In this document: positions 1 to 6,750 of the stretch, piece after piece
Layout: each line of letters starts with the position of its first letter
How positions within the stretch are numbered: position 1 is the first letter of the stretch
DNA from: CANJQJ01 sp964383565
GTDB taxonomy: Bacteria; Pseudomonadota; Alphaproteobacteria; Sphingomonadales; Sphingomonadaceae
Assembly: GCA_964383565.1 (NCBI GenBank)
Contig: CAYLIK010000117.1
Location: forward strand, 1 to 9,923
Direction: 5' to 3'
Length of the DNA stretch: 9,923 nt
Program-made: the position numbers and the translations under genes
The notes under the pieces: model-generated
Databases searched by the model: none
What the model saw: only the letters and a program-made list of their open reading frames with translations
What the model was told of the DNA's origin: nothing

Positions 1-2
1 CC

Positions 3-419
3 TGGATCGACCGGTTCGAGGCTGGTTGGGACGCGGTCAAGGAGATCGTCGGCAAGGTCTGGTACTGGATCATCGCCGGCATCGCGGTCGGCGCCTTCAT
101 CCACGGCTATGTGCCCGCCGAATTACTCTCGCGGATCATGGGCGCCGGAGCGTGGTGGTCGGTGCCTGCGGCGGTACTGCTCGGCGTGCCGATGTATTCG
201 AATGCCGCAGGCATCATCCCCGTGGTCGAGGCGCTGCTCGGCAAGGGCGCTGCCTTGGGCACAGTGGTCGCCTTTATGATGTCGGTGATCGCCCTGTCGC
301 TCCCCGAAATGATCATCCTGCGCAAGGTGCTGAGCGTGAAGCTCATTGCCGTCTTCGTCGCGGTGGTCGCCTCGGGCATCCTTGCTGTTGGATTTCTGTT
401 CAATCTCCTGTTTACGTGA
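3..419 (+). CDS. COG0701 (DUF318/ArsP-type) permease, C-terminal part
   Basis: Only the last 138 codons are present; the frame is open to the left edge, so the true start is outside the window. The fragment shows about four hydrophobic segments (around WYWIIAGIAVGAF, WWSVPAAVLLGVP, LGTVVAFMMSVIA and LIAVFVAVVASG), consistent with an inner-membrane transporter. The stretch GVPMYSNAAGIIPVVEALL, followed by SLPEMIIL, matches the conserved C-terminal half of COG0701 permeases. That family includes ArsP, an exporter of trivalent organoarsenicals, but also many members of unknown substrate. The stop lies 12 bases before a thioredoxin-like gene and upstream of an ArsO-type gene, so an ars-operon role is likely. 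The substrate cannot be fixed from this fragment. The family call is confident; the arsenic role is inferred from context. Confidence 0.85.
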   Translation, partial: WIDRFEAGWDAVKEIVGKVWYWIIAGIAVGAFIHGYVPAELLSRIMGAGAWWSVPAAVLLGVPMYSNAAGIIPVVEALLGKGAALGTVVAFMMSVIALSLPEMIILRKVLSVKLIAVFVAVVASGILAVGFLFNLLFT

Positions 420-431
420 AAGGATCACCTG

Positions 432-668
432 ATGAGAGAAGTGAAAGTTCTGGGTCCGGGCTGCGCCCGCTGCAAGACCACCGAAGAGATGGTCAAGGTC
501 GAGGCCGCCAAGCTCGGGATCGACGTCTCGGTCGAGAAGATCACCGACTATGAGGCCATCGCCAAATTCGGCATCGTCTCGACGCCTGGCATCGTCATCG
601 ATGGCGAAGTGGTACATGCCGGAGGTCTGCCCAAGACCAACGATCTCCAGCGCTGGCTTCAGGCCTGA
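432..668 (+). CDS. Small thioredoxin/glutaredoxin-like protein (MTH895-type, CxxC)
   Basis: This is a 78-residue single-domain thioredoxin-fold protein. It opens with a short beta strand (VKVLGPGCARC) carrying the redox pair C11-A-R-C14, and has the expected cis-proline in VSTPGIVIDG (P52), followed by the final strand and helix. The length and pattern fit the redox-active disulfide / MTH895-TM0996 family. Members often sit beside COG0701 permeases, where they may reduce the substrate or the transporter; that role is an inference. No signal peptide is visible, so it is probably cytoplasmic. The ATG is preceded by an AAAGGA ribosome site at good spacing, 12 bases after the permease stop. It ends one codon before the next gene and in the same reading frame, suggesting one operon with coupled translation. 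Confidence 0.9.
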   Translation: MREVKVLGPGCARCKTTEEMVKVEAAKLGIDVSVEKITDYEAIAKFGIVSTPGIVIDGEVVHAGGLPKTNDLQRWLQA

Positions 669-671
669 GGA

Positions 672-1727
672 GTGGAAACACATGACATCGTCATCATCGG
701 CGGCGGCCAGATGGGACTCTCGCTGGGCTACTACCTGCGCCGCGCCGGGGCGGATTTCCTGATCCTCGATGCCGAGGATGGCGCCGGCGGCGCGTGGCGG
801 CGCGGCTGGGATTCGCTTCGCCTGTTCTCGCCCGCCGGCTACAGTTCGCTGCCGGGCTGGCTGATGCCGCCGCCCGCCCATCAAGGCTATCCAACCCGCG
901 ACGATGTTCTCGATTATCTTGGCCGCTATGAGGCGCGCTACGAGTTCCCGATCCGGCGCCCAGTCCGGGTGGTCAGTGTCGAGCGTGCCGGCGATCACCT
1001 TGAGGTGGTGACCGACAAGGGCCGCGTCGCCGCGCGGGCAGTCGTCAGCGCCACCGGCACCTGGTCGCATCCCTACCTCCCCGAAATCGAGGGGCGCGAC
1101 GGGTTCAAGGGCGCGCAGGTCCACTCGGCCCATTATGTCCGGCCCGAGGATTACAGCGGGCAGACGGTGCTGGTCGTCGGGGGCGGCAATAGCGGCGCGC
1201 AAATCGTTGCTGAGCTTGCCCCCATCGCGCGCACCTTGTGGGTCACAACCCACGACCCCCTGTTTTTGCCTGACGACGTTGATGGCCGCGTCCTGTTCGA
1301 ACGCGCGGTTGCACGGATGAAAGCTGGCCCGAGCGACACGCCGGTAGGCGGCATCGGGGACATCGTCATGGTTCCGTCGGTCAAAGAAGCGCGTACGCGC
1401 GGAGAGCTCTGCTCAGTCCGTCCGTTCCAACGGATGACCGCCAATGGCGTTGTCTGGGCCGATGGTTCGGAAACGCAAGTCGATGCGATCATCTGGTGCA
1501 CCGGCTTCCTCCCTGCACTCGATCACCTGGCAGCGCTCGGTGTGGTCGAGGAAGATGGACGCGTCCTGGTCGATGGCCAGCGATCAATCAAGGAGCCGCG
1601 CCTGTGGTTGGCCGGCTATGGTGACTGGTGCGGCCCGGGATCGGCTACTCTGATGGGCGCTGCAAGAACCTCACGTGATCTTGCGGCCCGGATGATGGCC
1701 GATGTGCCGACTGCCAGCGCGACCTGA
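672..1727 (+). CDS. arsO: ArsO-type NAD(P)H-dependent flavin monooxygenase
   Basis: The 351-residue protein has an N-terminal FAD-binding Rossmann motif, IIGGGQMG (G10, G12, G15). It also has a second nucleotide-binding motif, VVGGGNSG (G170, G172, G175), for NAD(P)H. Between them, F145-x-G147-x3-H151-x3-Y155 fits the flavin monooxygenase fingerprint FxGxxxHxxx(Y/F). ATGTWSHP (127-134) and WCTGFLP (275-281) are typical of this class. ArsO proteins are group-B-like flavoproteins found in ars operons; their exact reaction is not settled to my knowledge. The start is GTG at 672. It is the only start that keeps the full first glycine motif, because the preceding in-frame TGA (666-668) closes the thioredoxin gene. 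Only a single GGA codon separates the two, and no well-spaced ribosome site is visible, so translation is probably coupled. The ArsO assignment rests on motifs plus neighbours; a generic FAD-dependent oxidoreductase is the alternative. Confidence 0.82.
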   Translation: METHDIVIIGGGQMGLSLGYYLRRAGADFLILDAEDGAGGAWRRGWDSLRLFSPAGYSSLPGWLMPPPAHQGYPTRDDVLDYLGRYEARYEFPIRRPVRVVSVERAGDHLEVVTDKGRVAARAVVSATGTWSHPYLPEIEGRDGFKGAQVHSAHYVRPEDYSGQTVLVVGGGNSGAQIVAELAPIARTLWVTTHDPLFLPDDVDGRVLFERAVARMKAGPSDTPVGGIGDIVMVPSVKEARTRGELCSVRPFQRMTANGVVWADGSETQVDAIIWCTGFLPALDHLAALGVVEEDGRVLVDGQRSIKEPRLWLAGYGDWCGPGSATLMGAARTSRDLAARMMADVPTASAT

Positions 1728-1748
1728 ACGAACCAGAGAGAGAATTCG

Positions 1749-1838
1749 ATGGACGTCCTGCTGATCCTGGTGGTCGCCGCCTCTATGCAGAGACGCAGCG
1801 CGGCTGCGATCTGCGTCAGAAATTCCGATGAATCATAG
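1749..1838 (+). CDS. Orphan 29-codon ORF, possibly a truncated gene start
   Basis: An ATG follows a purine-rich GAGAGAGA stretch 21 bases after the arsO stop. The first ten residues (MDVLLILVVA) look like the beginning of a membrane segment or signal anchor. The frame then turns into a polar, arginine-containing tail without family resemblance and stops at a TAG. The hydrophobic start running abruptly into unrelated sequence suggests the 5' remnant of a former next gene of the ars-type operon, cut by a deletion or rearrangement. It could equally be chance. I cannot name the parent gene. Confidence 0.25.
   Translation: MDVLLILVVAASMQRRSAAAICVRNSDES
1792..1817. repeat. Imperfectly nested inverted repeat between arsO and trmB
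   Basis: GACGCAG (1792-1798) is the exact reverse complement of CTGCGTC (1811-1817). A competing inner hairpin pairs CGCAGC (1794-1799) with GCTGCG (1803-1808) around a GCG loop. There is no T-tract on either side, so it is not a clear intrinsic terminator, although it lies where arsO (+) and trmB (-) transcription converge. The remaining bases from 1839 to 1880 are AT-richer and hold nothing I recognise. Confidence 0.45.
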
Positions 1839-1880
1839 ATAGTTAGAGTAGAGAAGGCGGTAATCTTGCCCTCAAGCGCA

Positions 1881-2561
1881 TCAAATGCGGCGGAATTTCA
1901 TATACCAGACTTCATGCCCCAACCGGCGGGCCTTCTTTTCGTATCGCGTTTCAGGCCAGTCGTCTGGGCGGACGAGGAAATCCTGCGGCGTCTTCACCAG
2001 CCACTCGAAATCGTCGCGCTGGCCCATCACCATCATTGCCCAGCGGCAATAGACAGGATGATCGGTGCCGAAGCGGAAAAGTCCGCCGGGCCGCAATTTT
2101 CGGGCGATCAGGTCGATCGGCCCTTTGTTCATAAAACGGCGCTTGGCGTGCCGCGCCTTGGGCCAGGGATCGGGGTGAAGCAGATAGGCTCGGTCGAGCG
2201 ACGCATCGGGCAAACGATCGAGCACCTCAATTGCATCGCCCATGTGAAGCCGGACATTGCCGAGCTTCCGTTCCTCGAGGTGGCTGAGCGCGCCCACCAC
2301 GCCGTTCAGGAAAGGTTCGCAGCCGATGAAGCCATGGTCCGGACGCATCGTCGCGTGCCCGGCGAGATGTTCGCCGGAGCCGAAGCCGATTTCGAGTTCG
2401 AGCGGGCGATCGTCGCCGAACAGGGTCATGGCATCGATCGGGCCGGATTCGGGTACCTCGACTTCCGGCATCAGGCGTTCAAACAGAGAAGCCTGACCGA
2501 CGCGCAGGCTATGGCCCGCGCGTCGACCGTACAGGCGGCGGATAGTGGTCGGATCGTTCAT
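1881..2561 (-). CDS. trmB: tRNA (guanine-N7-)-methyltransferase
   Basis: The 226-residue SAM-dependent Rossmann-fold enzyme methylates N7 of G46 in the variable loop of tRNAs, in the cytoplasm. Visible motifs in order are the SAM loop EIGFGSGEHL (57-66), the acidic-residue region around GCEPF (80-84), the family signature HPDPWPKARHAKRR (129-142), FGTDHPVYCRW (164-174) and TRYEKKA (205-211). The C-terminus (EVWYMKFRRI) is intact. Length is normal for bacterial TrmB. The ATG at 2561 has an AAGG element about six bases upstream and lies 45 bases after the yceI stop, so the two may be co-transcribed. Its 3' end converges with the ars-type cluster. Confidence 0.96.
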   Translation of the reverse strand: MNDPTTIRRLYGRRAGHSLRVGQASLFERLMPEVEVPESGPIDAMTLFGDDRPLELEIGFGSGEHLAGHATMRPDHGFIGCEPFLNGVVGALSHLEERKLGNVRLHMGDAIEVLDRLPDASLDRAYLLHPDPWPKARHAKRRFMNKGPIDLIARKLRPGGLFRFGTDHPVYCRWAMMVMGQRDDFEWLVKTPQDFLVRPDDWPETRYEKKARRLGHEVWYMKFRRI

Positions 2562-2606
2562 GCGCGCGCCCTTAGCAGCGGTCGCCCGCCGCCGCGAGCG
2601 CTTCGA

Positions 2607-3233
2607 TCAGGCCTTTGGTTTTTCGAAGGCGATCGTGATCTGCAGCGGTACTTCGTCGGGCACGAACGGAATGCCGTAGCTGATGCCGAAATCGCTGCGC
2701 TTGATCGTGGTGCTCGCCTCGAATGCCACGGTTTCCAGCTGGTTCATCGGGCCTTTGCCGGCGCCGGTGAATTTCGTCTTCAGCGTCACCGGCTTGGTGA
2801 CGCCTTTCAGCGTCAGATTGCCGGTGATGGTGGCGTCGGTTCCGCTGGCCTGGACCGAGGTCGACTGGAACTTGCCGGTGGGAAACTTGGCCGCATCGAA
2901 GAAATCGGCGCCTTTCAGATGCTCGGTCAGCTTTGCGCTGGTGGTGGCGATCCCCGACATCGGAATTTCGATATCGACCTTCGCGGCGGATGGGTTGGCG
3001 GGATCCAAGGTCAGCGTGCCGGACGCATCGCCGAAGATGCCGTGATAGACGTTGAAGCCCAGGTGATTGACCGAAAACAGGATCTGGGTATGCGCTGAAT
3101 CGGCCTTGTAGGTGCCGGCGGTCACGCGGCTCGGATCGGCCTTGCCCGGCACTTCCTTCGGCATCTGGGCGATCGTGGGCGCCGCCACTGCGGCTGCGGC
3201 CAAAAGACATGCGGTAACGATCGATCGGGTCAT
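2607..3233 (-). CDS. YceI family secreted lipocalin-like protein
   Basis: A 208-residue protein with a signal peptide (basic MTR, then a hydrophobic ACLLAAAAVAA core) and a likely cleavage near residue 18-23, so it should reach the periplasm. The mature part from about residue 38 (TAGTYKADSAHTQILFSVNH) to the end (PLQITIAFEKPKA) is a complete YceI domain. This is an antiparallel beta barrel known in relatives to bind isoprenoid/polyprenyl lipids. The LxGVTKPVTL block is characteristic. I chose the ATG at 3233 because AAGGAG lies nine bases upstream. An ATG at 3242 in the same frame touches that ribosome site directly, and the still longer frame runs into the ilvC terminator. No physiological role is clear. 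It has no obvious functional link to the neighbouring ilv genes, and the symbol is left empty because many paralogues exist. Confidence 0.92.
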   Translation of the reverse strand: MTRSIVTACLLAAAAVAAPTIAQMPKEVPGKADPSRVTAGTYKADSAHTQILFSVNHLGFNVYHGIFGDASGTLTLDPANPSAAKVDIEIPMSGIATTSAKLTEHLKGADFFDAAKFPTGKFQSTSVQASGTDATITGNLTLKGVTKPVTLKTKFTGAGKGPMNQLETVAFEASTTIKRSDFGISYGIPFVPDEVPLQITIAFEKPKA

Positions 3234-3274
3234 TCTGTGCATCTCCTTAGCAGGCGCCGGCCATTGCCGGACGC

Positions 3275-3309
3275 AAAAAGGGGGTCGCGCGATTGCTCGC
3301 GCCACCCCC
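3275..3309 (-). terminator. Intrinsic terminator of the ilv operon
   Basis: Read on the - strand just after the ilvC stop, a hairpin is formed by ACCCCC (3304-3309) with GGGGGT (3280-3285) and TCGCGC (3297-3302) with GCGCGA (3287-3292). There is one C-C mismatch and a four-base loop (3293-3296). Five T residues (3279-3275) follow directly. A second, smaller hairpin (CCGGC 3257-3261 with GCCGG 3266-3270) lies between it and the yceI ribosome site. Confidence 0.88.
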
Positions 3310-3325
3310 CGGAGATGACATTAAC

Positions 3326-4345
3326 CTAGTTCTTGGCCTTGTCGACCAGCTTGTTCTTCGCGATCCACGGCATCATCGCGCGCAGTTCCGAACCGACCTT
3401 CTCGATCGGGTGCGCGGCGGCGGCTTTGCGGGCAGCTTTCAACTCGGGCTGACCGGCGCGATTGTCGAGAACGAAGTTCTTCACGAAGCGGCCCGACTGG
3501 ATGTCGGCCAGCACGCGCTTCATCTCGGCCTTGGTCTCACCGGTGATGATGCGCGGGCCGGTGGTGATGTCGCCATATTCGGCGGTATTCGAGATCGAAT
3601 AGCGCATGTTCGCGATGCCGCCTTCATAGAGCAGGTCGACAATCAGCTTGGTCTCGTGAAGGCACTCGAAATAAGCCATTTCCGGCGCGTAACCGGCCTC
3701 GACCAGTGTCTCGAACCCGGCCTGGATCAGGTGGGTGATGCCGCCGCACAGCACCGCTTGCTCACCGAACAGGTCGGTCTCGCACTCTTCCTTGAAGTTG
3801 GTTTCGATCACGCCCGAACGGCCGCCGCCGATGGCGGATGCGTAGGAGAGGGCGACGTCATGCGCGTTGCCGCTGGCGTCTTGATGGATGGCGATCAGGC
3901 AGGGCACGCCGCCGCCGCGCTGATATTCGGAGCGCACGGTGTGGCCGGGGCCTTTTGGCGCGATCATGAACACGTCGATGTCGGCCTTCGGCTCGATCAG
4001 GCCGAAATGGACGTTGAGGCCGTGCGCGAACGCAACAGCCGCGCCGGGCTTCAGATTGGGGGCAAGATCGTCATTGTAGATCGCGGCCTGATGCTCGTCG
4101 GGCGCAAGGATCATGATGATGTCCGCCCACTTGGCGGCCTCGGCGTTGGACAGCACTTTGAAGCCTGCTTCTTCAGCCTTCTTGGCGGTCGCTGAGCCAG
4201 TGCGAAGCGCGATCGCGACTTCGCTGACGCCGGAATCACGGAGGTTCTGGGCGTGGGCGTGACCCTGGCTGCCATATCCGACTATGGCGACCTTCTTGGT
4301 CTTGATGAGGCCGATGTCGGCGTCACGATCGTAATAAACGCGCAT
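3326..4345 (-). CDS. ilvC: Ketol-acid reductoisomerase (NADP+), class I
   Basis: The 339-residue enzyme converts 2-acetolactate (or 2-aceto-2-hydroxybutyrate) to the dihydroxy acid by Mg-dependent isomerisation and NADPH reduction. It is the step after IlvBN in branched-chain amino acid synthesis. The N-terminal Rossmann domain shows VGYGSQGHAHAQNL (22-35). The cofactor loop LRTGSATAKKA (47-57) carries R48 and S51, the pattern of NADPH use. KGPGH (131-135), DLFGEQ (191-196, metal ligands D191 and E195) and FECLHET (226-232, with E227 and E231) are all present. Length equals the class I norm. I use the ATG at 4345 (MRVYYDRDAD), preceded by a purine-rich AGGGAAGAAAGA, rather than the longer frame from 4429, which runs through a palindromic repeat. 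It is last in ilvB-ilvN-ilvC, 49 bases after ilvN, and is followed by a strong terminator. Confidence 0.97.
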   Translation of the reverse strand: MRVYYDRDADIGLIKTKKVAIVGYGSQGHAHAQNLRDSGVSEVAIALRTGSATAKKAEEAGFKVLSNAEAAKWADIIMILAPDEHQAAIYNDDLAPNLKPGAAVAFAHGLNVHFGLIEPKADIDVFMIAPKGPGHTVRSEYQRGGGVPCLIAIHQDASGNAHDVALSYASAIGGGRSGVIETNFKEECETDLFGEQAVLCGGITHLIQAGFETLVEAGYAPEMAYFECLHETKLIVDLLYEGGIANMRYSISNTAEYGDITTGPRIITGETKAEMKRVLADIQSGRFVKNFVLDNRAGQPELKAARKAAAAHPIEKVGSELRAMMPWIAKNKLVDKAKN

Positions 4346-4367
4346 TCTTTCTTCCCTTTTTCTTTCT

Positions 4368-4387
4368 CCTCTCCCGCTCGGGAGAGG
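4368..4387. repeat. REP-like palindrome between ilvN and ilvC
   Basis: CCTCTCCCG (4368-4376) pairs perfectly with CGGGAGAGG (4379-4387) around a CT loop, in the 49-base gap between ilvN and ilvC. The sequence style matches the dispersed intergenic palindromes common in sphingomonad genomes; copy number was not checked. In the ilv mRNA it would form a stable hairpin that could protect the ilvBN part from 3' decay or lower ilvC expression. No T-tract follows on the - strand, so full termination is unlikely. Confidence 0.7.
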
Positions 4388-4394
4388 GCAAAAC

Positions 4395-4910
4395 TCAGGC
4401 CGCCTCTTTGCCTCGCGCCATCGCAGCAACGCCGGTTCGGGCGACCTCGACCAGTCCTATCTCGCGCATAAGCTCGAGGAACTTGTCGACTTTCTCTGTT
4501 GTACCAGTGACTTCGAAGACGAAGCTCGTAATCGTCGCATCCACGACATGGGCGCGATAGACCTCGGCCAGCCGCAGCGCTTCGATACGATGCTCGCCGG
4601 TGCCCTTGACCTTGACCAAGGCCAGCTCGCGCTCGACATGCGGGCCAAGTTCAGTGAGATCGGTCACGCGATGCACATTCACCAGCCGTCCGAGCTGGGC
4701 GTGGATCTGGTCGATAATCTCGGGCGTGCCAGACGTCACGATGGTAATGCGGCTGATCGCCTGATCTTCGGTGATATCAGCAACCGTCAGGCTTTCGATA
4801 TTATAGCCGCGCGCGGTGAACATGCCTGCGATGCGCGCCAACACGCCCGCTTCATTGTCCACGGTGACGGAGAGCGTGTGCCGCTCCCTTTCGCCCTCTT
4901 TGATGTGCAT
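4395..4910 (-). CDS. ilvN: Acetolactate synthase small (regulatory) subunit
   Basis: The 171-residue regulatory subunit activates IlvB and confers feedback inhibition by valine. An N-terminal ACT domain (about 11-85) shows LSVTVDNEAGVLARIAGMF and RGYNIESLTV, the valine-site and dimer elements. The C-terminal half (about 95-160), with the RIEALRLAEVYRAHVVD block, is the second ferredoxin-like domain of long IlvN/IlvH proteins. Length and domain order are normal for the IlvH-like type. Its ATG (4910-4908) shares one base with the ilvB stop (TGATG), so the two subunits are probably translationally coupled for balanced amounts. The gene symbol could equally be written ilvH. Confidence 0.96.
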   Translation of the reverse strand: MHIKEGERERHTLSVTVDNEAGVLARIAGMFTARGYNIESLTVADITEDQAISRITIVTSGTPEIIDQIHAQLGRLVNVHRVTDLTELGPHVERELALVKVKGTGEHRIEALRLAEVYRAHVVDATITSFVFEVTGTTEKVDKFLELMREIGLVEVARTGVAAMARGKEAA

Positions 4911-6658
4911 CAGACCAGCGCCTTCGCTTCGTCGTTCATTTCCCCGGAGACCTGATCGGAATCGAGGATCATGTCGATGTGGGACGCGCCCGACGGGATC
5001 ATCGGGAAGCAGTTGGCGACCTTAGCGACGCAGCAGTCGACCATCACCGGGCCGTCATAAGCGAGCATTTCAGCAATGCCGGCATCCAGATCGGCCGGGT
5101 CCTGAATGCGGAGGCCCTTCCAGCCAAAGCTTTCGGCCAGCTTCACGAAATCGGGCAGCGAGTCCGAATAGCTTTCCGCATAGCGGCTGGCATAGGTCAG
5201 CTCTTGCCACTGGCGGACCATGCCCATCCATTCATTGTTGAGGATGAATATCTTGACCGGCAGCTTGTACTGGGTCGCCGTAGCCATTTCCTGAATGTTC
5301 ATCAGGATCGAGGCGTCGCCAGCAATGTCGATCACCAGCGCATTGGGATTGCCGATTTGCGCGCCGATCGCGGCGGGCAGGCCGTAGCCCATTGTGCCGA
5401 GCCCACCTGAAGTCAGCCACTTGTTCGGGTTCTCGAAGTGGAAGTGCTGGGCGGCCCACATCTGGTGCTGACCGACCTCGGTAGCGATGATCGGCTTTTT
5501 TGCATGTGTCGCCGCCCACAGCCGCTCGATGGCGTGCTGCGGCATGATTTCTTTCTTCGAAGCCGGATAGCTCAGCGACTTCTTTTCGCGCCAGCCCTCG
5601 ATCTGTTTGAACCAGCCGTCGAGCTTGGCGGGCGGGTAGGCGCGGCTCTTCCAGAGCTTGACCAGATCCTCCATCGCGCGTCCGACATCGGCGACGATGC
5701 CGAGATCCACGCGAACTGTCTTATTGATCGAAGAACGATCAATATCGATATGAATTTTCTTGCTATTCGGTGCGAACGCATCGAGCCGTCCGGTGACGCG
5801 ATCGTCGAAGCGCGCGCCGAGGCAGACGATCAGATCCGACTGATTCATCGCGTAATTGGCTTCATACGTGCCGTGCATGCCGAGCATGCCCAGCCATTGC
5901 GGGCTGGAGGCCGGGAATGCGCCAAGACCCATCAGCGTCGAGGTGACGGGCGCGCCCGTGATGCGGGCCAACTCGCGCAGTACCTGACTGGCGGTCGGGC
6001 CAGCATTGATGATGCCGCCACCAGTATAAAGGACTGGCCGTTTCGCTGCGGCGATCATGTCGATCGCTGTTTCGATCGCGCTGGTGTCGGCCTTCACCTG
6101 CGGCTGATAGCTTTTGTGAGCTCCCGGGCCGGGCTTGCGATAGCTCGCGGTCGCGACCTGGACGTCCTTGGGCAGATCGATCAGCACGGGGCCGGGGCGA
6201 CCGGACGTGGCGATATGGAAAGCCTCGTGGATGACATCGCCCAGCTTCGCCGGGTCTTTCACCAGATAATTATGCTTGGTGCAGTGCCGTGTGATGCCGA
6301 TCGTGTCGGCTTCCTGGAAAGCGTCTGAACCGATCAGGTGGGTCGCGACCTGGCCGGTGAGAACGATCATCGGGATCGAATCCATCAAAGCGTCGGTGAT
6401 GCCGGTGACGGCATTGGTCGCGCCGGGGCCTGAAGTGACGAGCACGACGCCCGGCTTGCCAGTCGAGCGCGCATAGCCTTCAGCCGCATGCGCCGCGCCG
6501 CCTTCCTGACGGACGAGGATGTGGCGGATGCGCTTCTGCTTGAACAGCGCATCATAGATCGGAAGCACGGCGCCACCCGGATAGCCGAAAATGACCTCGA
6601 CGCCGAGATCAGTCAGCGCCTCGATCAATATCTCCGCTCCGGACTTTTCCGTCGCCAT
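4910..6658 (-). CDS. ilvB: Acetolactate synthase large (catalytic) subunit
   Basis: The 582-residue ThDP-, FAD- and Mg-dependent enzyme condenses two pyruvates, or pyruvate with 2-ketobutyrate, as the first common step of valine/leucine/isoleucine synthesis. The N-terminal PYR domain contains GYPGGAVLPIYD (25-36) and the catalytic glutamate E52 in RQEGGAAHAAEGYAR. The central domain holds the FAD-contacting CLGARFDDRVTG (279-290). The C-terminal PP domain has the ThDP-Mg motif starting GDAS (447-450) and ending NN (474-475), followed by VRQWQE with the conserved W484. I chose the ATG at 6658, giving the usual MATEKSGAEIL start, with an AAAGGTGG ribosome site just upstream. The extra 18 in-frame codons up to 6712 are leader sequence. 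The gene follows miaA at 80 bases and has a putative promoter of its own. Confidence 0.97.
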   Translation of the reverse strand: MATEKSGAEILIEALTDLGVEVIFGYPGGAVLPIYDALFKQKRIRHILVRQEGGAAHAAEGYARSTGKPGVVLVTSGPGATNAVTGITDALMDSIPMIVLTGQVATHLIGSDAFQEADTIGITRHCTKHNYLVKDPAKLGDVIHEAFHIATSGRPGPVLIDLPKDVQVATASYRKPGPGAHKSYQPQVKADTSAIETAIDMIAAAKRPVLYTGGGIINAGPTASQVLRELARITGAPVTSTLMGLGAFPASSPQWLGMLGMHGTYEANYAMNQSDLIVCLGARFDDRVTGRLDAFAPNSKKIHIDIDRSSINKTVRVDLGIVADVGRAMEDLVKLWKSRAYPPAKLDGWFKQIEGWREKKSLSYPASKKEIMPQHAIERLWAATHAKKPIIATEVGQHQMWAAQHFHFENPNKWLTSGGLGTMGYGLPAAIGAQIGNPNALVIDIAGDASILMNIQEMATATQYKLPVKIFILNNEWMGMVRQWQELTYASRYAESYSDSLPDFVKLAESFGWKGLRIQDPADLDAGIAEMLAYDGPVMVDCCVAKVANCFPMIPSGASHIDMILDSDQVSGEMNDEAKALV

Positions 6659-6679
6659 CGTTCCACCTTTCTCAATCGG

Positions 6680-6710
6680 GCAGCCGCCTAGCCGAATCTC
6701 CGGGCGCTGC
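6680..6710 (-). other. Possible hairpin in the ilvB 5' leader
   Basis: GCAGC (6680-6684) pairs with GCTGC (6706-6710) and GCC (6686-6688) with GGC (6703-6705), leaving one bulged base and a 14-base loop. It ends about 21 bases before the ilvB start and just above its ribosome site. I see no leader peptide rich in Ile/Val/Leu codons and no room for a classical attenuator, so a regulatory role is only a guess. Confidence 0.25.
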
Positions 6711-6721
6711 ACAGAGGCGCG

Positions 6722-6750
6722 CTGCTATTGATAATAAACTAATGTGTCAA
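6722..6750 (-). promoter_or_regulatory. Putative ilvB promoter
   Basis: On the - strand a perfect TTGACA (6750-6745) is followed after 17 bases by TAGCAG (6727-6722), a weak -10 with T-A in the first two positions. The -35 box overlaps the final codons of miaA. The surrounding 6725-6815 stretch is visibly AT-rich against a GC-rich background, as promoters often are. The weak -10 keeps confidence modest. Confidence 0.4.

Noticed and set aside
123..1253. Long open frame of 376 codons on the - strand opposite the ars-type genes
   Set aside because: It is antisense to three well-supported genes, spans their intergenic gaps, has no recognisable domain and shows the His/Arg/Asp-rich composition typical of shadow frames in GC-rich DNA.
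1866..3098. 410-codon + strand open frame
   Set aside because: It runs antisense through trmB and yceI, both of which have complete family motifs, and has no motif of its own.
2572..3210. 212-codon - strand frame overlapping yceI
   Set aside because: It is an out-of-frame shadow of yceI; the other frame has a signal peptide and a full YceI domain.
3293..4195. 300-codon + strand open frame
   Set aside because: It is antisense to ilvC, starts in the ilvC terminator and has low-complexity shadow composition.
5438..6328. 296-codon + strand open frame
   Set aside because: It is antisense to the ilvB coding region, with no ribosome site or domain.
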